A DNA stretch of 64,000 nucleotides from Halichondria panicea (lineage: Eukaryota; Porifera; Demospongiae; Suberitida; Halichondriidae). The DNA lies in assembly GCF_963675165.1 (NCBI RefSeq), contig NC_087390.1:2216001-2280000 (forward strand), in the 5' to 3' direction. How positions within the stretch are numbered: position 1 is the first letter of the stretch; each line of letters starts with the position of its first letter. A model generated the notes under the pieces. It was not told the origin of the DNA. It made no database searches and worked only from the letters and a program-made list of their open reading frames with translations. The translations under genes were made by a program, and so were the position numbers. Of this stretch, positions 23,301 to 32,309 are shown piece by piece.

Positions 23301-23771
23301 TAATGATCTAATCTTATTGGTAGCACAACAAAACTTAAAACAAAGACAAGTCCTTTTAATTAATTAATACATACTGTTCAAGCTTCATTCATAGATGCTA
23401 AGATAGACTATGCTTCTTTTCTAGTAGCCTAGATATCCAGCAGGAGCTGTTTCTGCATTCTCCAGAGAAATACAGTGTCCCAGCTCGCCTTGTCAGCTAA
23501 ATTGAGCTGTAAGGTTTCCCACTTGAACGCAGCAATCTGATTGGGCTGCAAATTTCTTGCAGTGGGAACAAAACTGCTACATGTACTGATACCCAACCAT
23601 GAGCGAAGCGTTGGTTGGACTCCGCCCAACTACAACATCACTAGAAATTCATTTAGTAAAAATTCCTACATGTATTATATAGAAATGGACATACATAATT
23701 ATTATACCATCTGCAGCTGCAGACGGTCGCCCACCCCCCTCCAGACCAAGCAGAGGAGTTCTCTGATCCAT
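20388..23771 (-). CDS. CD225/dispanin (IFITM-like) membrane protein, copy B, with three candidate first exons
   Basis: Shared exons 22296-22510 and 20388-20540 encode a Pro/Gly-rich tail (PPPYPGRGGYGG), the segment PPNYTALNFF with a Cys-rich hydrophobic stretch, the loop QGNRELAYKHSKTAKR and a C-terminal transmembrane helix. These are the CD225/dispanin features also seen in copy A. Three ATG-starting first exons lie upstream, all ending in phase 1 at GGTAT-type donors: 23708-23771 (MDQRTPLLGLEGGG, like copy A), 22775-22835 and 22607-22661 (both MNKKTLVG). With the distal exon the protein is 143 residues. Which start is used cannot be told from sequence. DDX1 lies immediately upstream on the same strand, 278 bp from the distal ATG. 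Confidence 0.8.
20591..21226. mobile_element. Degenerate TACCGTA-type elements in dispanin B intron
   Basis: It begins TACCGTATATATGCTTGATT and includes AGAGGCCGCGGCTAC and TCACTGAGGCTACTA segments shared with the element at 51418-52101. A further inverted end (TACGGTAATTATGTATGC) lies near 21015 and a CACTATATACGGCA end near 21220. Borders are approximate. Confidence 0.5.
21757..22222. mobile_element. TAG/CTA MITE, 466 bp, 9-bp TSD
   Basis: Inverted ends of about 58 bp start TAGTCTCATGAATCAGCCGC. TTATTATGT flanks both sides (21748-21756 and 22223-22231). A decayed relative lies at about 51065-51363. It sits in the intron between the last two dispanin B exons. Confidence 0.92.
22600..23771 (-). 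repeat. Triplicated first-exon unit of dispanin B
   Basis: About 180-bp units starting near 22600, 22775 and 23708 each contain a start codon, a short coding stretch, a donor and similar flanking sequence (AAATTCACCTACAT / AAATTCCTACAT, GAAATGGACATAC). The first two are nearly identical; the third encodes the copy-A-like N-terminus. A 751-bp MITE at 22882-23632 is inserted between the second and third. Confidence 0.8.
22882..23632. mobile_element. TAG/CTA MITE, 751 bp, 9-bp TSD
   Basis: It starts TAGTTGGGCGGAGTCC, ends with the inverted sequence, and is flanked by CAACATCAC at 22873-22881 and 23633-23641. Apart from the nested insertion, it is nearly identical to 9217-10739 over its whole length, which indicates recent activity. 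It has no transposase frame. Confidence 0.94.
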
Positions 23772-23783
23772 GATGTTGCTTAG

Positions 23784-23846
23784 TAGATGGGCGTGCCCGT
23801 CCCCAGCCATAATTTTATGGCGGCTGGGGACGGGCTCGCCCATCTA
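23784..23846. mobile_element. 63-bp palindromic TAG/CTA MITE upstream of dispanin B
   Basis: TAGATGGGCGTGCCCGTCCC and its inverse enclose a short AT-rich loop. GTTGCTTAG lies on both sides (23775-23783 and 23847-23855). It sits 13 bp upstream of the distal start codon of dispanin B, so it falls in the 5' leader or promoter. Confidence 0.92.
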
Positions 23847-24048
23847 GTTGCTTAGCTGCCTTTGTTCCTTTGTCTAGTTGCGCATGCGCAGCATACTAGA
23901 GATCCTATGTAACAACAGATAGAACCAGAGCTGAGATAGAACATTCATAAATAAATTGTTGTCTATTTATATAGCAATCAGGAGTACAATTCAATACAGT
24001 ACAGAGGATCAGAAAAAATCAAAAGCAGTCTTTGTAAACTTGAGCTAG

Positions 24049-25321
24049 CTAGAGGAACCATTTCTTATCAGTTGCCATTTTTAAGAAAATACTTTGAGAG
24101 TGTTTCTCCATTTTGGCTAGTTCTTGGACTGAAGTTGCCAACTCCGCTACATGACCTTTCGATCCACTTTTTGTTGATTTTTTCTCTCCATACATAACCT
24201 GCAGAAAAAAGCCCACAAAACACTGAACCAATTTTGGCTTTATAGTATAATTATACGCTAACTTGAATGCATACATGCAATTTATTCACTGACCTTTCCA
24301 TCATATTCTGACACGGGGACTTGGAATGAGTCTTCAACGACTGGAATGGAGACACCCAGATGTTCCTGGATGTCGGCAATGAACTGCGGCTCATTGTACC
24401 ATATGGCACAGCCACCGTCCTCCAACAGGCTTGTGTTGTAGCAGCCACGCCCCTTATTAGCACACTTGTGGTACCACACCTAGGCAGGGAGGATAGTGAC
24501 GTTACCTGTCAAGGGACAGCATTATTATAAATTTTGCAGACTTCACAAAAATCTCCATCAAAAAATATATTTATCGTCCACTATACATCAGAATTTATGG
24601 CAGTAAACCTCCGAGGACGAGGGTGAAGCCCCGAGGCCAAGGACGGTTTACGTTGCCATAAATTCAAATGTAGTGGACAATATACCCACTGGAATTAAAT
24701 TGTGCTACCTAAGCTACCTCACCTTGGGAAACAGCTAGCTAACAGTCTCAAAAACTATTGAAAACGAATAAAAAGCTTGTCCGTACAGCTTGTAGCCAGT
24801 GCTAAGCTTCTAGCTCTTCGTACTAACTTGTCCATGTCCAAGCAGTGAGTCCCCTTCCTGGTGTTTAGTGAGCCCCACCCATCTGTTTTGCCCTTGTCAA
24901 CAAGTGTCTAGCTTCTTTTTAGCTGTGTAGATCTAGTATAAAATCAGTGCCCCCTCAAGGCAAGGGAGTTTATGAGGAATGCGGAGTTTATGGTAGTTAA
25001 ACCCCACCAGTTGCTATGATACAGACCCCAAGTGGGGTAAATGTGCACCAACGAAACTTCCTCGGTAAGTGGGACTGTTGCATATTGATTTTGGCATTCA
25101 AACTTTTCCCGCTATTCAGCACATGATACTTACCTTCTCCTTGACAGTTGCCACTAGCGATACGGCCAGTCCCATTCTCTCAGCTCGACCCACTCTCCCA
25201 ATACGATGAACGTAGTTCTGCTTGTCGTCGGGTAGAGTGACATTGACGACAAAAGGTATACCACGAATGTCAATACCTCTAGCAGCTACGTCAGTGCAGA
25301 TGAGGAACCGCACCTCCCCAT

Positions 25322-25371
<50 letters not shown>

Positions 25372-28300
25372 GGGGGGAGGATATGCATCATAAACAAAAA
25401 TACTGTTGTGTGATTACTATAGGAACACGCACTTTGAATGATTGTAGATTCTCCTTTCTTTCCTGCGGACGACGATCACTATGGAGACACACGCACGTGT
25501 ACTCATTCACCATCGCCTTAGGACCTGTACGTACTTATATATATATATATACAACAGTTGCACTTATAACTATAATCTCTGACCTCCTCCGAGGGACAAA
25601 AGGTAAGCCTCAATGTTGTCACAGTCCAGCTTTGTCCTACAGAAGATGATAGCCTGATCCATCTTGTGTTCGTTGATGGCTTTGACCAGATACTCGGCTT
25701 TGAGCAGTTTCACACCCGCAGAGAGGGACTCGGGATTGGACGACCTCTTGTTGTCCTTGGAATGGATCCCATCCGTCTAGGGAGCCATGGAAACCAAGTC
25801 AATTTATAGCATGAAAAGTACAGCTTAAAATACAATCACACAGAGTGACACCAATTTGAACAAAACGATATTAAACCATTTTAAGATGGTGATTGTATTT
25901 TAAGCTGTACTTACCAAACTCAATTTATAGGTGCTCATGAAAAGTACGGCTGTAAAATGCGTGCACACCATTATTTTTAAGCACACTTGCACCATGCATG
26001 CAAGCGTATTAGCTAGTCTCGCGGGCTATACTTCAAAGACTGATCAAATCAATCATTTCAAAGTATGGCCCGCGAGACTGCATAATAGCTTGTTAAACGG
26101 TATACCATAGTCAACGTACATTGACCCTTGTTCCCTCGAGGGACCTCCAGGAGGCGTCCTTAACGGGGTCCACCCAACACAGTACCTGGTGTACAGTCTC
26201 CGGGACCGAGTCTTGTCCCTTCAGGTCTACCCACGTCGGGAAGTGGAGCAGTCGGTCCTGTAGAGGGGGGGGGGAGGGGAAGTGCAAAGCAAAGGGTCTA
26301 GGCGACTCCAGGCCACAAGGATTCGAGGCAAAGGGGGAGGGGGCAATGCTATAGTCATAACTACAAGTGCTTCAAAGTAAGAGCCTCAGGCAAGGCTCAG
26401 AAAGCGAATTAAGGCTTTAATTAAACACACCACCACAAATTGTTCTAACAAGCTCTCTAGCTGCAATAAGCGTTACAAATGTATTTTAGAAATGAAAATA
26501 CCGCCATTTTCTTGACTTCAATATTGTGCAGGGTAGCTGAGCATACGACCATCTGTAGGGGGAGATAGATCACATGACTATTACATGACAACTATACCTG
26601 TAGTCGCTTCCCTTCGGGGGACACTTTAGGTATCTTCGAAAAGATTTTGTTGATCAGGTCTCCATGGCCTTGACTCAAAAGGCCATCCTATGATCATCAC
26701 ATAGTTAAGAGATATAATTGCAAGGTACGACTTACAGCTTCATCCAGAATAAAAAAGCGAATCTGCAAATACATACAAAATTGAAAGTGAAATTGTTAGC
26801 AGGTAAAAAGCACACACATAACTTACAGCTGATAGGTCCAGTTTGCCAGTGGTGATGAGGTCGTCAAGGCGACCCGGAGTACCAGTGACTATCTCCACAC
26901 CTGCTTGTAATGCTTTTATTTGATCCTTAGCACTGTCTCCGCCCATCACCAGCAGATCTCTACATAGGGGGAGGGGAGTTATTAATACAAATACTAGGGT
27001 GACGCAAGCGCCATGGGGAAAGCGACGCATCCAACTTTGCTGGAAGTCTAGGAAGAAATTGTGCAAATGACAACACATCTTGTGGCAGGTTGATGACATG
27101 GCCTGTGTATCCATATTTCCCAAGTATTGGCATGACTGCAGATATATATAAACATCTCCTCAGCATCTTGGATTAAACAGTAGATTGTTCGAATAGAGGC
27201 ATATCTGGATTCACGCCTGTATGCCTCTGCCTGCGTTGTTCCAAGCGTGCCTGTGTGGCCTCTGGAGTCTCTGTAATGAACATTTGGCCACTTTCTGCTA
27301 TTTGTTGTAGGCGTGCTTGGCTGGCCTCTGGAGTCTCTGTAATGAAATGCTGGCTTCATTTAATAATGTTTGGGTTACTCTACATTGGCATCTATTTTTG
27401 TCGAGTTTCTACACAAAGTAAATGTTTATCAGTGGTAGCAGAACCCTCTGCATTCACTCCTTCTTTCTCTGCGTCTAGCAAGCCTACTTTTCCTTTTTTC
27501 AGCTGTTTCTTGGGATCTTGCGTGTCGCTCTCGTTCCCCCTCCTTCTAATTGCTAATCTTGTTTTCTTTCGTTGTTGCTAGACTATTCCATGCTATTTGT
27601 ATCTTTAAGCTATCCTATTGACTCACGTAGAAATTGGTAAAGGATCACCAGTCCCAAAAGCAAATATCGTATGCTGGTCCATGACATACATACATACACC
27701 ACCCGGACCAACGTTTATGACTAACTAGGGGACTCGCTCGCTCGCCCCAATGAATGCATTCCTAACATGGACCATACATGACCTGGTATGTACATGTAGA
27801 TCCAACAGTAAAGGCCTAGCAATATTTATATCTTTTGCTACATAATTTAACAAACAGTGAGATAGATCGATAATACTCATAATTATATGCTACTATAAAG
27901 ACACTCGATTACCTGATGCGCGGTGCTGAGAGGTGCTTGCTGAACAGGTGAATGTTATCACCAGTCTGTTGTGCCAACTCTCGGGCAGGCTCGATGATGA
28001 GTGCCCTCGGAGACCCCGGCTTGCTGGGACGAGCAGACATCGCCATGGCTGTATATACGAGTGAGAGGGGCAGGGGGGGAGTGTTCATTTATGATTTTAT
28101 AAGAAGGCTCCGATTTTTTCTTAGTAACTTACCTTGTACTAGCTGTGTAGACTTTGACAGTGGTGTGTAGCCATAGCTTGCCTCAGGGGGGTACTTGAAC
28201 GGTTGGTCTCCAAAGTTGAACTGCATCTCTGCATTCTAGTATATATAGAAACACCATCATTCAGTGTACTTACGGCACTGTACAATTAAGTTGCATCTAC

Positions 28301-30575
28301 AAAGAAAGGGATAAGCCAAGAAAAAGTGCCCCAAAAGAGCACAGATAATGGAAGAGTGATAGAAAGAAGAAGAAACAACAAAAAAAGTAGAACTAATAGA
28401 AACATCATCATTCAATGTATCTTATGACACTGTACGAGTTGTAGGACTAACCTTGAGGACAACAGCTGCATAGAATGTCTGGCCCATGAGTTGTTTAGGC
28501 ACTTGAAAAGCGTCCTCCAAATACACACCTGCAGCATGTATGTACGTACACACAGTGATACAAGACTGCGCATGCACAATAGTTGGAACACTCTAAAATC
28601 GAGTGATACGATTTCATTCTCAATTCACCATTTTTGCTAAATCCCACCACCCCACTGTCCAAGTCCAGGTAGCAACCAATAGTGTCTCCTTTACCGTATG
28701 CCTGTAGTAATGGTCAATAGAGCATAACCAACAGCTAGCTAAGCCACACCCACCTCTCCGTAGTCATCAAACTGACTAGCGTACGATTTCTTGCCTGTTC
28801 CTCCAAAACCAAATCCATTCTTGTCTTTTCCTGTGAGACCAAAATCATAATAATTAGCTATAGCAATCATTATGATTCTTCCTCACACAGTTACAACAGT
28901 GAATAGATGACATCATAGAGATCATCATCATTACATTCATAAAACTTAAGCACGTGGATCTAATCCAGAAAATTTGTCACAGTCCATTAAACAAAATTGC
29001 TCTCAAATGGCCCATTATATATAACTATTATAATGGCGACATAGTACCACCACCACACGCCTACCTAGCTCCAATGAGGCGTGTCCCATGCTCCACCCTA
29101 CTCGACACAGTCCCTCGTCCGTAACTATGGCCTCGTAGTAGACTTTGCCCCCACCCACCCCTGAAGATGACCGACACCCATTCCACGCCCTCTGCTCTCG
29201 GCACTGAATCAGGAGACCCTCAGACGATATAGCTGCAACAAATAATAATAGCTTTTATGCTCATAATTTCTGTGCTCATTATTATCGAGAGATAATTATG
29301 AGAGCAAAACAGAAGTGATGGTTACACACCCACCCACACACACACAGGTAGTACTATAGTGTTGCATATTTAGAGGGTCGCATTTACTTGGAGTAGCTCT
29401 ACTCAGGCTCTCCTTTTATCACAATTATTCAATAAGATTCCAAAAATACGGTGTTAATTGGAGGAACAAAGAAAGAAATAGAGGTAGTTAGGAAAAAGGA
29501 GAGCCTGTATCGGGAAGTCGCGTGCGAAGGTAGAGGGTGGTAGAAGGGTGAAGGAAAATGAGCGTGGGCATGCTGAGCAATGTTGGACTGCCCACGTAGA
29601 TATCTATGACTAAAACTTTGCCTGCAGCCTAGCCTTCAAGCTGGACATGGACTTGGGGTTTACTGCCATAAATGCTGATGTAGTGGACATGGTCTAACCA
29701 TAGATAGAGTAGAGGGGGATTGGAAACGGAAGTGATTCACGTGATGTTTTACAATGAAGTCTACATAGTGGCTCTGGACCATCCTAAACCCAGGAAACTT
29801 ATTGTGTCCAATGCATACATCTCAGAGCTACCCCTATTACTGAATCACATACCCCCTGATAGTAGGTATCAATTGGAAACAAAGAAAATATAATCTCGAT
29901 TGTCGTGAAGTAGCTAGAGGTGCACAGAGCGCTTTTTCATGCTTGTGTTTCCTATATACCTATGATATAACTAAGGCTGTGTAACTAAATAGTATCCTGT
30001 GTCCCAAATGGCCTCAAGTATGAAATGAAAGTTGATGTTTAGCAGCAGAACTGCTCGTGGACTTCTTACAGAGAGCAAAACAATTCTCATGAATTATTCA
30101 TGTTTAGCCCTCGTGTTAAAAAGTAAGCCTCGAATAAACCGCGGAGATACGCAGATGGTACTACTTTGAGGGTACCGTACTTATTCGATTTAAAGCGACA
30201 TTTTAAAATAATTACGAAGCCAGAGGTCGTTTCTTTTGGAGGTTGAAAAATTATGTTGAAGCCCTGGTGTCGCATATTTAGAGGGTCGCATCTAATTGGA
30301 GGTTACTCTACTATCCTCGATTATAGGCCGCTTAAATTACATTGTTTCTTGTGGCCTGGAATTGAGGCTGTGGTTTGACCTCTATTTAGGACGCGACATA
30401 AAAAATAATTTTCAACACTGCAGTCGCTACTTTTCAGAAAATTGGAAAAGATCAAGGGTATCGCATATTTGGAGGGTTGCTTTAAATCGAATCTCTCTCT
30501 CTACTCAACATGTCTGATGGTGTAAAAAAATGGGAACGCTTCACGAATTTGCGTGTCATCCTTGCGCCAGGGGCC

Positions 30576-30615
<40 letters not shown>

Positions 30616-31939
30616 AGCAGCAAAGCAACTACATGTGAGTATACATCAACATGATTTATATCCTGAAGATTGCATGTCTTTGTCTGTTTGTGGTTCCACA
30701 ACTATGGCTATGAATATTATTTAAATTCCACTTCAATTAGTTAATTAAACTAAATTCAATTATTAAACCATAACTTGAATCTAGGATGAGAATGTTTTAG
30801 TTTGTCCACTACATGGCAGTGAACCTCCGAGGCCAAGGATGTAGTGGACAATAGTTATAATACCCACTGGCCAGGAATGAAAAATGGTTGCTACCTAACT
30901 AAGCTACCTCACTAGCTAACAGTCTCAAAAACGAACGACAAGCTTGTGTGTATGACCTGGTCAGTGCTAAACGTCTAGCTCTACATACTGATTTGCACCA
31001 TATCCAAGCAGTGAGGCCCCACCCATCTGTCCTCCTTGCCAGCAAGTATCTATCTTCTTTTTGCCTATGTAGATCTATCAGTGCGCCCTCAAGGCAAGGG
31101 AGTTTATGAGATAGTAGTTAAACCCCACCCAGTTGCTATGATAAGGGTATAATTATTATAGGCTTCTGCACAAACATTAAATTTTAGCAGAAAGTACCGT
31201 ATAGCGGAACATTTTCGCTATTCGGCTCGAGAGCCCTTAGAGAAGACATTTTCGTAGTCGAGTTGTAACCACACACACCAAGAGCTTTGCATGTGAAATA
31301 CCAGTGCAGGAGTTTCTCTCAGTTTTAATTTTCGTGTTAACTGCTCTGCTCTCGAAAAACGCGAAATTTTGCACCTCACGAACATTTCCCGCTATACGGT
31401 ATCAGCACAGTTAAACATTATTTTGATGCCTTTCTGTCCTTTCTACATTAGCTATTCCCCCAAACACTCACCTAGTTTATCTCCTCTGTCGTAAGGATTC
31501 ATGACGACCTTCTTAGAAGCGTCCCCACCTCCCACTTGCTGCCCACCCCCTGACTTTTCCTTGAGTGACTCGTGTACTATCTGTATGACAGGTAGACAGA
31601 ATGCTCCCGTCTTCCCACTACCCGTCTCTGCTGCCATGAGAACGTCACCACCCCCCAGAATAAGAGGGATAGCCTCCGCTTGAACATCCGTTGGGAGTCT
31701 GCGTTTAAAGTAGAGTGTGTGTTTGGTTTGTGTGCAGGCCGGGTGTGTGTGTGTGGGGGGGTGTGAGGTGTAGGGGGTGTGTGTGTGGTGTGGGAGGGTT
31801 TTATAAGTGAACTCACAGCCATTCCATTTCCTCAATGGCTTGCACTATCTCAGGCATCATGCCCAACTCTGTGTGGAGGGGTAAATAGGATCTATCCTAT
31901 TGGGGGGCACATGCACTCCTTACCTGCAAAAGCTGTCAT
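24049..31939 (-). CDS. DDX1: ATP-dependent RNA helicase DDX1 (DEAD-box with SPRY insert)
   Basis: Nineteen exons give 725 residues (human protein 740): 31924-31939, 31817-31868, 31472-31698, 29065-29232, 28754-28830, 28629-28701, 28452-28528, 28133-28235, 27913-28048, 26827-26959, 26736-26762, 26598-26687, 26502-26552, 26120-26257, 25584-25776, 25433-25524, 25134-25322, 24294-24479, 24049-24198. All phases agree. Motifs: Walker A AETGSGKT (46-53), SPRY insert (about 95-280), EPAREL, TPGR, DEAD (361-364, split by an intron), SAT (398-400), [17 protein letters not shown] and HRIGRVGR (590-597). The SPRY domain between motifs I and Ia is diagnostic of DDX1. The family unwinds RNA and RNA-DNA duplexes and works in tRNA ligation, 3'-end processing and double-strand-break repair, in nucleus and cytoplasm. 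Copies of its 3' exons lie at 5.9 and 19.1 kb. Confidence 0.96.
24577..25035. repeat. Dispersed repeat (TCCACTA...TGTAGTGGACA), copy 1
   Basis: Within a DDX1 intron, a palindromic head (GGCAGTAAACCTCCGAGG, with inverted GTTTACGTTGCCATAAA) is followed by about 330 bp. These are shared with 30796-31145, including CTAGCTAACAGTCTCAAAAA, AAGCAGTGAG and CCCTCAAGGCAAGGGAGTTT. A small piece also lies at about 29645-29692. Confidence 0.7.
25325..25372. repeat. (GT)n microsatellite at a DDX1 splice acceptor
   Basis: About 23 GT units. On the transcribed minus strand this is a (CA)n tract running directly into the AG of the acceptor at 25322/25323. It takes the place of a normal pyrimidine tract. Confidence 0.9.
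26014..26078. repeat. Hairpin of TAGTCTCGCGGGC type
   Basis: AGTCTCGCGGGCTATACTTC is mirrored by a GAAAGTATGGCCCGCGAGACT-like right arm (one mismatch) around a loop of about 20 bases. It is probably a small palindromic element. No clear duplication flanks it. Confidence 0.6.
27175..27600 (-). pseudogene. Decayed fragment with ETPEAxQARL repeats (transposon-protein relic)
   Basis: In the minus strand within a DDX1 intron, two consecutive segments read [18 protein letters not shown] and [18 protein letters not shown]. Upstream, another frame reads [18 protein letters not shown]. Such ETPExxQARL tandem motifs occur, as I recall, at the N-terminus of Helitron-type replicase proteins and related repetitive proteins of invertebrates. 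Frames are broken by shifts and stops. No Rep or helicase motif is present, so the family assignment is tentative. Confidence 0.5.
29404..29508. repeat. Inverted-repeat element in DDX1 intron 3
   Basis: AGGCTCTCCTTTT at the left is mirrored by AAAAAGGAGAGCCT at the right. The motif CATATTTAGAGGGTCGCAT beside it recurs at about 30272-30290, and a CATATTTGGAGGGTTGC variant lies near 30465. A family of related short elements therefore lies at 29.3-30.5 kb. Confidence 0.5.
30525..30632 (-). ncRNA. U6 spliceosomal snRNA gene
   Basis: The minus strand reads ATATACTAAAATTGGAACGA, then ACAGAGAAGATTAGCATGGC, GGATGACACGCAAATTCGTG and AAGCGTTCC, ending in a seven-T run. These are the near-invariant core of U6, including the ACAGAGA box and the AGC triad. 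The 5' end can form a hairpin (GTAGTTGC...GCTGCTAC) replacing the vertebrate one. Compared with human U6 as I remember it, there is one extra G in the CCCCTGGCGCAAGG segment. U6 pairs with U2 and the 5' splice site and forms the spliceosome's catalytic core. It is made by RNA polymerase III, consistent with the T-run terminator. It sits in DDX1 intron 3 on the same strand. It could be a pseudogene, but the core is intact and promoter-like sequence lies upstream. Confidence 0.9.
30653..30700 (-). promoter_or_regulatory. Putative U6 promoter (TATA box and upstream element)
   Basis: On the minus strand, GATATAAATCATG places a TATA box about 22-30 bases before the predicted U6 5' end, the position expected for Pol III type 3 promoters. 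An octamer-like ATGCAAT lies about 40 bases upstream. A proximal sequence element should fall at about -50 to -70, but I cannot identify its consensus for this organism. Confidence 0.55.
30796..31145. repeat. Dispersed repeat, copy 2 (DDX1 intron 3)
   Basis: Same order of motifs as 24577-25035: GTCCACTACATGGCAGTGAA, GATGTAGTGGACAATA, CTAGCTAACAGTCTCAAAAA, CCCTCAAGGCAAGGGAGTTT. Both copies lie in introns of the same gene in the same orientation. Confidence 0.7.
31195..31401. mobile_element. MITE with TACCGTATAGCGG ends
   Basis: Left end TACCGTATAGCGGAACATTT; the right end, inverted, reads TACCGTATAGCGGGAAATGT. It is 207 bp and lies in DDX1 intron 3, ending about 70 bp before exon 3. Confidence 0.65.
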
Positions 31940-32309
31940 CTTTGCAGCGCTGAGTTCGATTCGAGCAAAAGTAACGTTAAGCTATAAGAAGGCCAAAAGG
32001 TCAAAGCATAATCATTATTAATTTTTATGCATTCTTGTGGGTTTTTATAGTGACTTTTACTAATACACATGCACTGGTACTTTTGCAGTATTGCCAACGG
32101 AGTGGTATATATATTGCTCATATAGAATCTCATAATAGATACAAAACTGATGATCACTATAATAAATGAGAATATTGTTGATTGGATATTAATGATGCCA
32201 CAGACTATGTAATAACACGATACAAAAGTTACAAAAGATGGTTGACGGACTAGATACCTGGGTGATGCATGATCTAAACATTTAGTGGGGCTGGGTGAGT
32301 AGTTAGTTC

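Noticed and set aside
30530-30724. 64-codon plus-strand frame
   Set aside because: It is the antisense of the U6 snRNA gene and its promoter.
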